A stretch of DNA of 5,711 nucleotides. Source: Kiritimatiellia bacterium. Its GTDB lineage: Bacteria; Verrucomicrobiota; Kiritimatiellia; RFP12; UBA1067. The DNA is taken from contig JAGOBZ010000217.1 of assembly GCA_017999015.1 (NCBI GenBank), forward strand, positions 1-5,711, read 5' to 3'. The notes under the pieces were generated by a model. The model was not told where the DNA came from and ran no database searches. It saw only the letters and a program-made list of their open reading frames with translations. Both the position numbers and the translations under genes were made by a program. Shown here in pieces: positions 1 to 5,711 of the stretch (position 1 is the first letter of the stretch; every line of letters begins with the position of its first letter).

Positions 1-720
1 TTCATGAGCGAACAGTCGCGCGTGGAACGCGGCGCGCCGTTCCGCGGCGGCATCCCGGTCTGCTGGCCGTGGTTCGGTCCGGCGGCCGATCCAGGCTTGC
101 CGCTTCACGGTTTCGCGCGGATCACCGAGTGGTGCGTGCAGGCGACAGCCTATGCCTCGGACAGCACCGAAATCACGCTGGCACTGGGCGATACCGCCGC
201 CACGCGCCGTTTCTGGCCCCACGCCTTTGCCTTGACCCTGCGCATCGTGCTGGCGCAGAGCCTGTCGCTGGAACTCACGACGGAAAACCGGGACACGCGG
301 CCCTTCACCGTCTCGCAAGCCTTTCATCCCTATTTGCGCGTGCGCCAGATCATGGACGCGACGGTGCGCGGGCTCGACGGCGCATCGTATCGGGACCGCC
401 TGAGCGGGCATCAGGGTGAACAGGCCGGCCTGCTGAACATCCGTGGTGAAACGGACCGTGTCTTCACGCCGCGCGCTCCGGCCTGCGCGCTGCATGATCC
501 GGGCATCGGACGCGACATCACCGTGACCTTCCGCGGCACGCGTCGCCTCGTGGTGTGGAACCCCTGGATCGATAAAGCGCGAGCGCTATCCGATTTCGGC
601 GACGACGAGTACGCGCGCATGCTCTGCCTCGAACCCGCCAATACCGACGGCGACGAGATCACACTCGCGCCCGGGGAGAAGCATACGCTCTCGCTCGCCG
701 TGCAAGCGACGCTCACATGA
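1..720 (+). CDS. D-hexose-6-phosphate mutarotase (YeaD-like, aldose 1-epimerase superfamily), 5' end cut by the window
   Basis: Cytosolic enzyme expected to interconvert the alpha and beta anomers of hexose 6-phosphates such as glucose 6-phosphate. The family signature RGGIPVCWPWFG is encoded at 43-78, followed by LHGFAR at 103-120. The usual catalytic pair is present: a His in FHPYLRV (codon 325-327) and a Glu in LCLEPAN (codon 631-633) just before the C-terminal strand. The frame is open to base 1. The ATG at 4 lies where full-length relatives are already about 50-55 residues in, just before the RGGIPVC motif, so I read it as an internal Met and the true start as upstream of the window. About 239 codons are visible against roughly 270-300 in the family. 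The stop overlaps the next start as ATGA. The family call is firm; the exact sugar phosphate is inferred from the YeaD-type motifs. Confidence 0.9.
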   Translation, partial: FMSEQSRVERGAPFRGGIPVCWPWFGPAADPGLPLHGFARITEWCVQATAYASDSTEITLALGDTAATRRFWPHAFALTLRIVLAQSLSLELTTENRDTRPFTVSQAFHPYLRVRQIMDATVRGLDGASYRDRLSGHQGEQAGLLNIRGETDRVFTPRAPACALHDPGIGRDITVTFRGTRRLVVWNPWIDKARALSDFGDDEYARMLCLEPANTDGDEITLAPGEKHTLSLAVQATLT

Positions 721-1118
721 ACCGTCGGTCACAACCCTGTTATCGTTACGGTCCGGCGGTCGTGCTGTCAATGCTGATCCCGGCGTTGTCGCTGTTGCCC
801 GCCCGGTTCTTTTCCTGCTTTGCCGACACGCCTTCCGTCCCCGGCATGGACAAACTGGTTCACGCACTGATGTACGCCGCGCTGAGCCTGTCGTTCTATC
901 ATGCTCTCTCCCCGAGCGCACGCCGGCGTCCTGCCCCATTATTGGCGCTCGCCGCCTGCGCTTCGCTCTACGGGGCGTTGCTGGAATGCGCTCAGGGTTT
1001 GCTGACACATTCCCGGGCAATGGATCCGTGGGACGCACTGGCTAATACGGCCGGCGCCTTCAGTGTGATCCTCGCCATCATGCTGGGCACGCATGTTCTC
1101 TTTTCTCGTCATGAGTGA
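717..1118 (+). CDS. VanZ-like family small membrane protein
   Basis: A 133-residue protein with about four hydrophobic segments (roughly residues 11-30, 47-63, 73-90 and 108-129), so an inner-membrane protein. It carries the VanZ-family pattern: D45-K-x-x-H49 before the second segment, then E90-x-x-Q93, R100, D103, D106 and N110-x-x-G113, matching the family's E..Q...R..D...N..G signature. VanZ itself gives low-level teicoplanin resistance, but most VanZ-like proteins have no known function and nothing here suggests a glycopeptide resistance cluster. The ATG overlaps the mutarotase stop by four bases (ATGA) and has no convincing Shine-Dalgarno sequence, so translational coupling is likely. 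The 3' end overlaps the following rarA start. The family assignment is good; the role is unknown. Confidence 0.85.
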   Translation: MNRRSQPCYRYGPAVVLSMLIPALSLLPARFFSCFADTPSVPGMDKLVHALMYAALSLSFYHALSPSARRRPAPLLALAACASLYGALLECAQGLLTHSRAMDPWDALANTAGAFSVILAIMLGTHVLFSRHE

Positions 1119-2478
1119 TCCCGACACAGACCTGTTCACCGACAACGATGCACCGGAGGGAGGCGCGGCAGACGGCGCGGCCAGACAGCTCCGGCAGCCC
1201 TTGGCAGCGCGCATGCGCCCCGCCACGCTGGAGGAGGTGCTCGGACAGGACCATATCCTTGGCCCCGGCAAGCTGCTGCGCCGCGTCATCGAGGCCGACC
1301 GGCTCACCAACCTGATTTTTTACGGGCCGCCTGGCTGCGGCAAGACCACGCTCGCCGAAGTGATCGCGCGGGCCACCCTCCGCCGTTTCGAGCGCACCTC
1401 CGGCGTGCTCTCCAATGTCGCAGGGTTGCGCACGGTGTGCGAGACCGCCAAACTGTTCAAGGACGGGCCCGGCACGGTGTTGTTCGTGGACGAGATCCAC
1501 CGCTTCAACAAGTCGCAGCAGGATGTGCTGCTGCCCTATGTGGAGAACGGCACCGTCACGCTGATCGGCGCGACCACCCACAATCCGAATGTGTTCGTGA
1601 ACAGCCCGCTGACGTCGCGGTCTCTGGTCTTCGAACTGCGTCCGCTGAGCGAAGAGGCGGTCGCCGCGCTGATCCGCCGCGCCGCAGCCGACACCGCGCG
1701 CGGCCTGGGCCACCTGCGCCTTGACCTCACGCCGGAAGCCGTGGCTTTCCTGGCGATGATCTGCGACGGCGACGCGCGACGTGCGCTGACCGCGCTGGAG
1801 GTGGCCGCGCTCTCCACGCCGCCTGATGCGGACAGTGTGATCCGGCTGACGCACGCCGTGGTCGAGGAGTGCGTCCAGCGCAAGATGGTGCTCTACGACA
1901 AAGACGAGGACGGCCACTACGACACGATTTCCGCTTTCATCAAATCGGTGCGCGGCTCCGATCCGCACGCGGCGGTCTACTGGCTCGCCAAGATGCTGGA
2001 GGCCGGCGAAGACCCGCGGTTCATCGCGCGCCGCCTGATCATCCTGGCCTCCGAAGACATCGGCAACGCCGATCCGCGCGGGCTGACCGTCGCCGTGGCC
2101 GCGATGCAGGCGGTCGAGTTCATCGGAATGCCCGAGGCGCGCATCACGTTGGCGCAGGCCACCACGTATCTCGCCACCGCGCCCAAGAGCAACGCCGCCT
2201 ATCTGGCCGTGGACGAGGCGCTTGCGGATGTGCGTTCCGGCCGGCTGATGGCGGTCCCAGAGCATCTCAAAAACGTCCACGTCGCGTCGATCGGCCGCGA
2301 CGGGCTCGACACGCCATACAAATACCCGCACGATTACGCGCAGCACACCGTTCAGCAAACCTATCTTCCGGTTGACAAGCGCTACTACCGGCCCACCGTT
2401 CAGGGTTATGAGGAGACCATCGGGAAAAGGATGGCGCATGTAGAGGCTCTGAAGCGCAAACCTGCGCGGGATTCGTGA
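1111..2478 (+). CDS. rarA: Replication-associated recombination protein A (RarA/MgsA), AAA+ ATPase
   Basis: Cytosolic clamp-loader-like AAA+ ATPase of the RarA/Mgs1/WRNIP1 family, which forms tetramers and acts with SSB at stalled replication forks. Numbered from the chosen start (455 residues): Walker A GPPGCGKTT at 72-80, Walker B LFVDEIHRFNK with D127 and E128, sensor 1 IGATTHNP near 152-159, and a likely arginine finger in SRS (R170). The C-terminal part has the family's ISAFIKSVRGSDPHAAVYWLA helix, the LIILASEDIGNADP segment, the KSNAAYLAVDEAL block and the late LP..KRYYRPTVQGYE motif, so the protein is full length. I chose the ATG at 1111 because the resulting N-terminus (MSDPDTDLF) resembles other RarA proteins. 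An in-frame ATG at 1093 would add six residues. Neither start has a strong Shine-Dalgarno sequence, and both overlap the VanZ-like gene, suggesting coupling. Walker A has Cys where Thr is usual. Confidence 0.95.
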   Translation: MSDPDTDLFTDNDAPEGGAADGAARQLRQPLAARMRPATLEEVLGQDHILGPGKLLRRVIEADRLTNLIFYGPPGCGKTTLAEVIARATLRRFERTSGVLSNVAGLRTVCETAKLFKDGPGTVLFVDEIHRFNKSQQDVLLPYVENGTVTLIGATTHNPNVFVNSPLTSRSLVFELRPLSEEAVAALIRRAAADTARGLGHLRLDLTPEAVAFLAMICDGDARRALTALEVAALSTPPDADSVIRLTHAVVEECVQRKMVLYDKDEDGHYDTISAFIKSVRGSDPHAAVYWLAKMLEAGEDPRFIARRLIILASEDIGNADPRGLTVAVAAMQAVEFIGMPEARITLAQATTYLATAPKSNAAYLAVDEALADVRSGRLMAVPEHLKNVHVASIGRDGLDTPYKYPHDYAQHTVQQTYLPVDKRYYRPTVQGYEETIGKRMAHVEALKRKPARDS

Positions 2479-2505
2479 TGCCTGCTGGCCAATCCCGTGA
2501 CTCTT

Positions 2506-2511
2506 GAAAGG
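2506..2511 (+). promoter_or_regulatory. Ribosome binding site deciding the nagA-like start
   Basis: GAAAGG lies ten bases before the ATG at 2522. It overlaps the in-frame TTG at 2504, which therefore cannot use it. This favours ATG 2522 over the longer TTG reading. Confidence 0.6.
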
Positions 2512-2521
2512 TTCCATCATC

Positions 2522-3517
2522 ATGAAGACGGTTTTGAAAATCCCCGGTTTTGTCGATCTCCAAGTGAACGGTTTTGTCGGTGTGGACTTCAGCAGCGAAG
2601 CCCTCACCGAGGAAGGCTTTGTTCATGCCGCGCGCACGTTGCTGGAGCGCGGCACTGCGGCGTTTCTGCCGACCCTGATCACCAATCACGAGGCGCTGTT
2701 GCGCCGCAATCTCACGATCATCGTGCGCGCGCTGAAAAACGATGCCGTGCTCGCCCGCCATATCCCGGGATTTCACCTCGAGGGCCCGTTCATCTCGCGT
2801 GAACCCGGCGCGGTCGGTGCGCATGATCCGGCGGCGGTTCACGTCCCCTCGTGTGAGGTCTTCGACAGGCTCCGGGAGTGGGCCGGCGGCCGGTTGCGCC
2901 TGCTGACGCTTGCGGCGGACGTGCCGGGTGCTGACCGGCTCACGCGGCATGCGGTCGCGTGCGGCGTCACCGTTTCATGCGGCCATCACCTGGCAGGCCC
3001 GGAAGACGTGAGGCGGCTCGCCGATGCGGGGGCTTCTGCGCTTACGCACCTTGGCAACGGCATGCCGAACCAGGTGCACCGGCACAACAACCCTCTGCTC
3101 GCCGGGCTCGCCGAAGAGCGGCTCAAGGTGCTGTTCATTCCGGACGGCCATCACCTGCCCGATCATGTGCTCAACGTGTTCGCGCGCGCGGCCGGTGCCG
3201 ACCGCCTGATTGCGACGACGGACGCAGCTTCCGCAGCCGGACTCCCCCCCGGCACCTATGATGTATTGGGCAACCGTGCGGTGCTCGAACCGGACGGACG
3301 CCTTCACAATCCCGAGAAGCAATGCCTGGTGGGGTCGTCCGCGACGCTGCTGGCCTGTATGAATGTGCTGCATGCGCTCGGCATTTTTTCCTTGGAAGCG
3401 TTGCTGCGCATCGGTTTTTACAATCCCTTGAAGTTGATCGGAATCGAGCCCGCCGACGTTCCGTCCTGCAAACACGGCGTTATTTTTGCACCGGATACCG
3501 GCTTTGCGCTGCATTGA
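2522..3517 (+). CDS. nagA: N-acetylglucosamine-6-phosphate deacetylase (NagA-type amidohydrolase), short form
   Basis: Expected to hydrolyse N-acetylglucosamine 6-phosphate to glucosamine 6-phosphate and acetate in the cytosol, feeding amino-sugar catabolism or cell-wall recycling. The 331-residue protein opens almost at once with PGFVDLQVNG (8-17). Likely metal ligands are E87 in HLEGPF, H155 in CGHH and H176 in THLGNGMP. Likely phosphate or sugar contacts are R187 in HRHNNP and H211 in DGHHLP. The catalytic Asp is D234 in TTDA. Spacings match my memory of E. coli NagA (E131, H195, H216, R227, H251, D273). The usual ~45 N-terminal residues that begin the beta-sandwich are absent, and the C-terminus stops at about the point where the final strands normally follow. 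An in-frame TTG at 2504 would add only six residues; ATG 2522 has the better-placed ribosome binding site. No nagB or sugar transporter is visible. A related deacetylase specificity is possible. Confidence 0.82.
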   Translation: MKTVLKIPGFVDLQVNGFVGVDFSSEALTEEGFVHAARTLLERGTAAFLPTLITNHEALLRRNLTIIVRALKNDAVLARHIPGFHLEGPFISREPGAVGAHDPAAVHVPSCEVFDRLREWAGGRLRLLTLAADVPGADRLTRHAVACGVTVSCGHHLAGPEDVRRLADAGASALTHLGNGMPNQVHRHNNPLLAGLAEERLKVLFIPDGHHLPDHVLNVFARAAGADRLIATTDAASAAGLPPGTYDVLGNRAVLEPDGRLHNPEKQCLVGSSATLLACMNVLHALGIFSLEALLRIGFYNPLKLIGIEPADVPSCKHGVIFAPDTGFALH

Positions 3518-3537
3518 CTTCACGGGCAGAAAAGATG

Positions 3538-3546
3538 AGGAGGTGA
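3538..3546 (+). promoter_or_regulatory. Near-perfect Shine-Dalgarno sequence for the metallophosphoesterase
   Basis: AGGAGGTGA is fully complementary to the canonical 3' end of 16S rRNA (CACCUCCU plus flank). The GGAGG core ends six bases before the GTG at 3550, which selects that codon over the in-frame ATG at 3559. It is by far the strongest ribosome binding site in the window. Confidence 0.75.
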
Positions 3547-3549
3547 CCG

Positions 3550-4170
3550 GTGAAACTCATGGTGATTTCCGATGTGCACGGGCATACCGAACAGGTTGCC
3601 GCACTGCACCGGGCTTGCGAAGGTGTTGACGCGCTGATCATGTGCGGCGACTTCACCACCTTCGGCTCGCCCAAACAGATCCAACGTGTCGCAGATGCGC
3701 TGCGCGTCCCTGAGCTGCCCTGTTATTTTGTGATTGGGAACTGTGACTGCATGGCCATCGACGGTTCGCTGGATGGCTGGACAAACCTGCACGCCCGTTG
3801 CGTGCCGCTTGGCGGATGGACGCTGACCGGACTCGGCGGGGCGCTGCCGTGCCCCGCGCAAACACCCACGGAATTTCCTGAATCTGCGTACGCCGCACAT
3901 CTCGACCGTCTGCTCAAAACATGCGAAAAGCACTCAGCGCGGATCATCCTGGCAGTCCACCAGCCCCCCTACGGCACCTCGACCGACCTGCTGCCCAACG
4001 GCATACACGTCGGCTCGCATGCGCTGCGCGCCTTCATTGACCATTGCCAGCCGGCGTGCTGTCTTTCGGGGCATATTCACGAAGCCGCGTCGCGAAGCCG
4101 CTGCGGGGAAACGCTTGTTGTCAACCCCGGCCCCTTCGCCCAAGGCATGTTTTCGGTTGTTGAACTGTGA
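3550..4170 (+). CDS. YfcE-like metallophosphoesterase
   Basis: A 206-residue calcineurin-like phosphoesterase, probably a cytosolic dimetal phosphodiesterase. All metal-site motifs are in order: D8-x-H10 in SDVHGH, G33-D34 in MCGDF, G63-N64-C-D66 in IGNCD, H137 in VHQPP, and H175-x-H177 in SGHIHEA. There is no signal peptide or extra domain. The middle segment GLGGALPCPAQTPTEFPE recalls the G.GG..PTPF.TP.E stretch of small metallophosphoesterases common in archaea (the PAE1087-like group), so it may belong there rather than to true YfcE; this is from memory. The substrate cannot be predicted. The GTG start follows a near-perfect Shine-Dalgarno sequence. The gene sits 32 bases after the nagA-like gene with no terminator between them, so the two are probably cotranscribed. 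Confidence 0.87.
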   Translation: MKLMVISDVHGHTEQVAALHRACEGVDALIMCGDFTTFGSPKQIQRVADALRVPELPCYFVIGNCDCMAIDGSLDGWTNLHARCVPLGGWTLTGLGGALPCPAQTPTEFPESAYAAHLDRLLKTCEKHSARIILAVHQPPYGTSTDLLPNGIHVGSHALRAFIDHCQPACCLSGHIHEAASRSRCGETLVVNPGPFAQGMFSVVEL

Positions 4171-4188
4171 CCGTTCTTGCCTTTCGCC

Positions 4189-4217
4189 TTGATACGCGCA
4201 CCCGCAAACCCTATGCT
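4189..4217 (+). promoter_or_regulatory. Candidate sigma70 promoter upstream of the yggT-like gene
   Basis: TTGATA at 4189-4194 matches the -35 consensus at five of six bases. TATGCT at 4212-4217 matches the -10 at four of six. The spacer is exactly 17 bases. Transcription would begin near 4224, giving a leader of about 20 bases that still includes GCAGG at 4233-4237, six bases before the ATG at 4244. It lies in the largest intergenic gap of the window (73 bases), just after the metallophosphoesterase stop. No clear Rho-independent terminator is seen for the upstream unit. This is prediction from sequence only. Confidence 0.4.
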
Positions 4218-4243
4218 TACCCCCTCGGTTTTGCAGGTTTTTT

Positions 4244-5140
4244 ATGGATCTTATTCTTTACGGTTTTCATATCGCCGCGCTGATCTTTTGGGTCCGTCTT
4301 TGGTCGGCACCCGAACGCGAGTTTACCTTCAATCCGTTCCTGTCCGGCACGATGCGGCTGACGGACAGCGTCTTCGCGTTTCTGCGCCCGGTGCTGTTCA
4401 TGCCGGAGCGGGCGGCCGCGCTGGCAGTGCTGCTCTTCGTTTTGCTGTTCAAGACGGTTTTCACCTGGCGTTTCGGCGGCGAATGGCTGATCCGGATCGG
4501 CCAGAACTTCGCGTTCGCACCGCTGCCGGCCGCGAATCACGCCGTTTCTCTCGTTCTGTTCAGTACCCTTCAAACCGCCGTGTTTATCCTGCGGCTGTGG
4601 ACGGTCTACCTGCTCGTTCGATTGATCACCCCGCCCTTCCGGTCCACCCGCGCCAGCGAGGCGCTGGCTTTTTTCGTCCGCCCCTTTTCATACGTGCCGG
4701 TCCTGCTCCAGCCCTTCGCCTTGCTGGCGCTGCACGGCGTGCTGGCCTTCACCCTGACGCATGCCTGCGTATCCACGCAGTCGCCGATGCCGGCCGCGGG
4801 CCAGCCGCTCAATCCGTTCATGTCAGGCCCGCTCTATGCGCAGTTCCTCAAAACCTTCTGGCTGGCGGTGCTCTCCTTCAGCGACGGCCTGATGTTTCTG
4901 ACACGCGGCCTTTTCGTGCTGATCATCGCCAACTTCGGCGCAGCGCTGCTGCAGTCGCGCGGAGCCGCCATCCTCTGCAGTGAAGGCGTGGAACTTTTAC
5001 TCGGACGTTTCGCGCGGCGCGGCGGCACCGGCATGGGTTTCGACTTCACGCCGCTGATCTTCTTCTTTGTGGCCGATCTGCTGTACACCTCGATCGGCCG
5101 GGTTCTGCTTCAACTCATGTACACACCTTTTCTCAATTAA
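4244..5140 (+). CDS. YggT/YlmG-family integral membrane protein, enlarged with three repeat units
   Basis: A 298-residue very hydrophobic protein with long hydrophobic stretches near residues 3-19, 57-74, 100-127, 150-172, 205-235 and 268-290. YggT units normally read as a hydrophobic helix, an NP...L...T-D/E-P.L.P.R segment, a G.D.SP motif and a second helix. Here NPFLSGTMRLTDSVFAFLRP (30-49) fits unit one, SEALAFFVRPFSYVP (138-152) unit two, and SEGVELLLGRFARRGG (246-261) followed by GFDFTPLIFFF (265-275) unit three. The last is the clearest. E. coli YggT is about 188 residues with two units. YlmG relatives are linked to septum or nucleoid organisation, and the molecular function is not settled. 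The ATG follows GCAGG by six bases. The next gene, six bases on, is a YggU homologue, a pairing that supports the identification. Confidence 0.8.
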   Translation: MDLILYGFHIAALIFWVRLWSAPEREFTFNPFLSGTMRLTDSVFAFLRPVLFMPERAAALAVLLFVLLFKTVFTWRFGGEWLIRIGQNFAFAPLPAANHAVSLVLFSTLQTAVFILRLWTVYLLVRLITPPFRSTRASEALAFFVRPFSYVPVLLQPFALLALHGVLAFTLTHACVSTQSPMPAAGQPLNPFMSGPLYAQFLKTFWLAVLSFSDGLMFLTRGLFVLIIANFGAALLQSRGAAILCSEGVELLLGRFARRGGTGMGFDFTPLIFFFVADLLYTSIGRVLLQLMYTPFLN

Positions 5141-5146
5141 GGCCCC

Positions 5147-5449
5147 ATGTCCTGGTTGACCCCGACATCCGACGGCTGCACCGTGACCGTCAAAGCCACC
5201 CCGCGCGCAAACCGCTCCGAAATCACCGGGGCGGACCCCGACTGGCTGCGCGTGCGGCTGCAGGCGCCGCCGGTCGACGGCAAGGCCAACGCCGCACTGG
5301 CCGCCCTGTTCGCATCCATTTTTTCCATCCCCAAACGCGCGGTTGAACTTCTGTCGGGCGATACCTCGCGCCTCAAACGCATCAAACTGCACGGCGTCCC
5401 GGCAGAGACCGCCGCCGCCGTGGTCGCCCGTTTGACCCATGACACCTGA
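5147..5449 (+). CDS. DUF167/YggU family protein
   Basis: A 100-residue soluble protein filling the usual DUF167 length. It shows VKATPRANRSEI (15-26), the family signature LRVRLQAPPVDGKANAAL (34-51), and SGDTSRLKRIKLHG (70-83), matching the G..SR.K.v.i.G block. The fold is a small alpha/beta domain and the biochemical role is unknown. It lies six bases after the yggT-like stop. AAGG at 5139-5142, overlapping that stop, may serve as a ribosome binding site though the four-base spacer is short. Its stop overlaps the next start by 11 bases, so yggT, this gene and the next are probably one transcript. In E. coli the homologue yggU also follows yggT. Confidence 0.92.
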   Translation: MSWLTPTSDGCTVTVKATPRANRSEITGADPDWLRVRLQAPPVDGKANAALAALFASIFSIPKRAVELLSGDTSRLKRIKLHGVPAETAAAVVARLTHDT

Positions 5450-5711
5450 TCGTACACGTCTCCTCTGCCGCGTCCTGTCGGCGCTGCTCGGCATGCTGCT
5501 TGCCGGCAACGTGCTCGGTGCCGCGCCGGTCTTTGAGATGCCGGCCCTGCACGCGCGGCACATGCGCCTGCTGGCGCTGATGGACACGTCCCATCAGGCG
5601 GGCGATTATATCACCATGGAGGTGGCCTGCCGCGAAGGGCTCAAGGCCGGCACCGCCGATGAACTCTGGCACTACAATCTGGCCTGCGCGCTGGCGCTCC
5701 AAGGCAAGCGC
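5439..5711 (+). CDS. Secreted or periplasmic TPR-like protein, 3' end cut by the window
   Basis: An open frame of 91 codons runs from the ATG at 5439 to the last base of the window. The N-terminus looks like a signal peptide: MTPDRTRLLCR with positive charges, a hydrophobic core VLSALLGMLLAGNVL, then GAAP with a likely cut after LGA near residue 28. After this come helical stretches HARHMRLLALMDTSHQAGDYITMEVACREGL and DELWHYNLACALALQGKR. The last part resembles a tetratricopeptide repeat helix (W..YNLACALA..G), as in proteins where TPRs follow a signal peptide and precede other domains. The start overlaps the DUF167 stop by 11 bases with no evident Shine-Dalgarno sequence, so coupling is likely. 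An in-frame ATG at residue 19 would leave too short a signal. The function cannot be told from this fragment. Confidence 0.7.
   Translation, partial: MTPDRTRLLCRVLSALLGMLLAGNVLGAAPVFEMPALHARHMRLLALMDTSHQAGDYITMEVACREGLKAGTADELWHYNLACALALQGKR

Noticed and set aside
4..720. ATG at 4 as the true start of the mutarotase
   Set aside because: The frame is open upstream, and full-length relatives have about 50 more residues before the RGGIPVC motif, so the gene is cut by the window edge.
717..1118. Glycopeptide resistance locus suggested by the VanZ match
   Set aside because: No vanA/B ligase, vanH, vanX or vanRS genes nearby; the VanZ-like domain is widespread and mostly unrelated to resistance.
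1078..2607. A 509-codon open frame on the minus strand opposite rarA
   Set aside because: The + strand encodes a full-length RarA with all motifs. The antisense frame is Arg/Gly/His/Gln-rich, shows no recognisable domain, and is the expected by-product of GC-rich third positions.
3519..3554. Possible hairpin TTCACGG ... CCGGTGAA that would enclose the Shine-Dalgarno and include the GTG start of the metallophosphoesterase
   Set aside because: Only five contiguous pairs plus two beyond a bulge, with a loop of about 20 bases. Too weak to claim as a regulatory element.
4204..4243. Possible terminator: GCAAACC paired with GGTTTTGC followed by a T run before yggT
   Set aside because: The stem needs a bulge, is AT-poor only at its ends, has a long loop, and the T run is only six bases directly before the start codon of the next gene.
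4177..4983. A 268-codon + strand frame overlapping the yggT-like gene
   Set aside because: It is Arg- and Ala-rich low-complexity sequence in a shifted frame, while the overlapping frame gives a coherent membrane protein with YggT motifs. It starts before the promoter and ribosome binding site that fit yggT.
4997..5702. Minus-strand open frames opposite the DUF167 and TPR-like genes
   Set aside because: The DUF167 signature is unmistakable on the + strand. The antisense frames overlap each other and have no motif or plausible start context.

Overview
The window is a compact, high-GC bacterial segment with every supported gene on the + strand. It holds seven genes, the first and last cut by the window edges. 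No gap exceeds about 75 bases, so there is no long stretch without a gene. I see no rRNA, tRNA, CRISPR array, insertion sequence, phage gene or long repeat. Codon use looks uniform, with G or C favoured in third positions, and nothing suggests recent transfer. The gene families do not fix the organism. The short NagA form and the overall style would suit a PVC-type bacterium (Kiritimatiellota, Lentisphaerota, Planctomycetota) or a similar Gram-negative lineage, but this is a weak inference.

Positions 1-2478 hold three overlapping genes. They are the 3' part of a D-hexose-6-phosphate mutarotase (YeaD-like) gene, a VanZ-like small membrane protein whose start overlaps the mutarotase stop as ATGA, and the AAA+ fork-maintenance ATPase RarA, whose start overlaps the end of the vanZ-like gene. 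The overlaps suggest one transcript with translational coupling rather than shared biochemistry.

Positions 2479-4170 hold a short N-acetylglucosamine-6-phosphate deacetylase (NagA type), preceded by a 43-base gap with a ribosome binding site, and a small YfcE-like metallophosphoesterase that starts at GTG behind a near-perfect Shine-Dalgarno sequence. The NagA protein keeps the metal-binding and catalytic residues of the TIM barrel but lacks the first ~45 residues that normally start the beta-sandwich domain.

Positions 4171-5711 probably form a new transcription unit. A 73-base gap carries a plausible sigma70 promoter. It is followed by an enlarged YggT-family membrane protein with what looks like three YggT units, a DUF167/YggU protein 6 bases downstream (the yggT-yggU pairing known from E. 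coli), and the start of a secreted TPR-like protein overlapping the YggU stop by 11 bases.

Most of the window is ordinary housekeeping and metabolism. I do not see a new defence, mobile or regulatory system. The points most worth a second look are the domain-trimmed NagA and the three-unit YggT.
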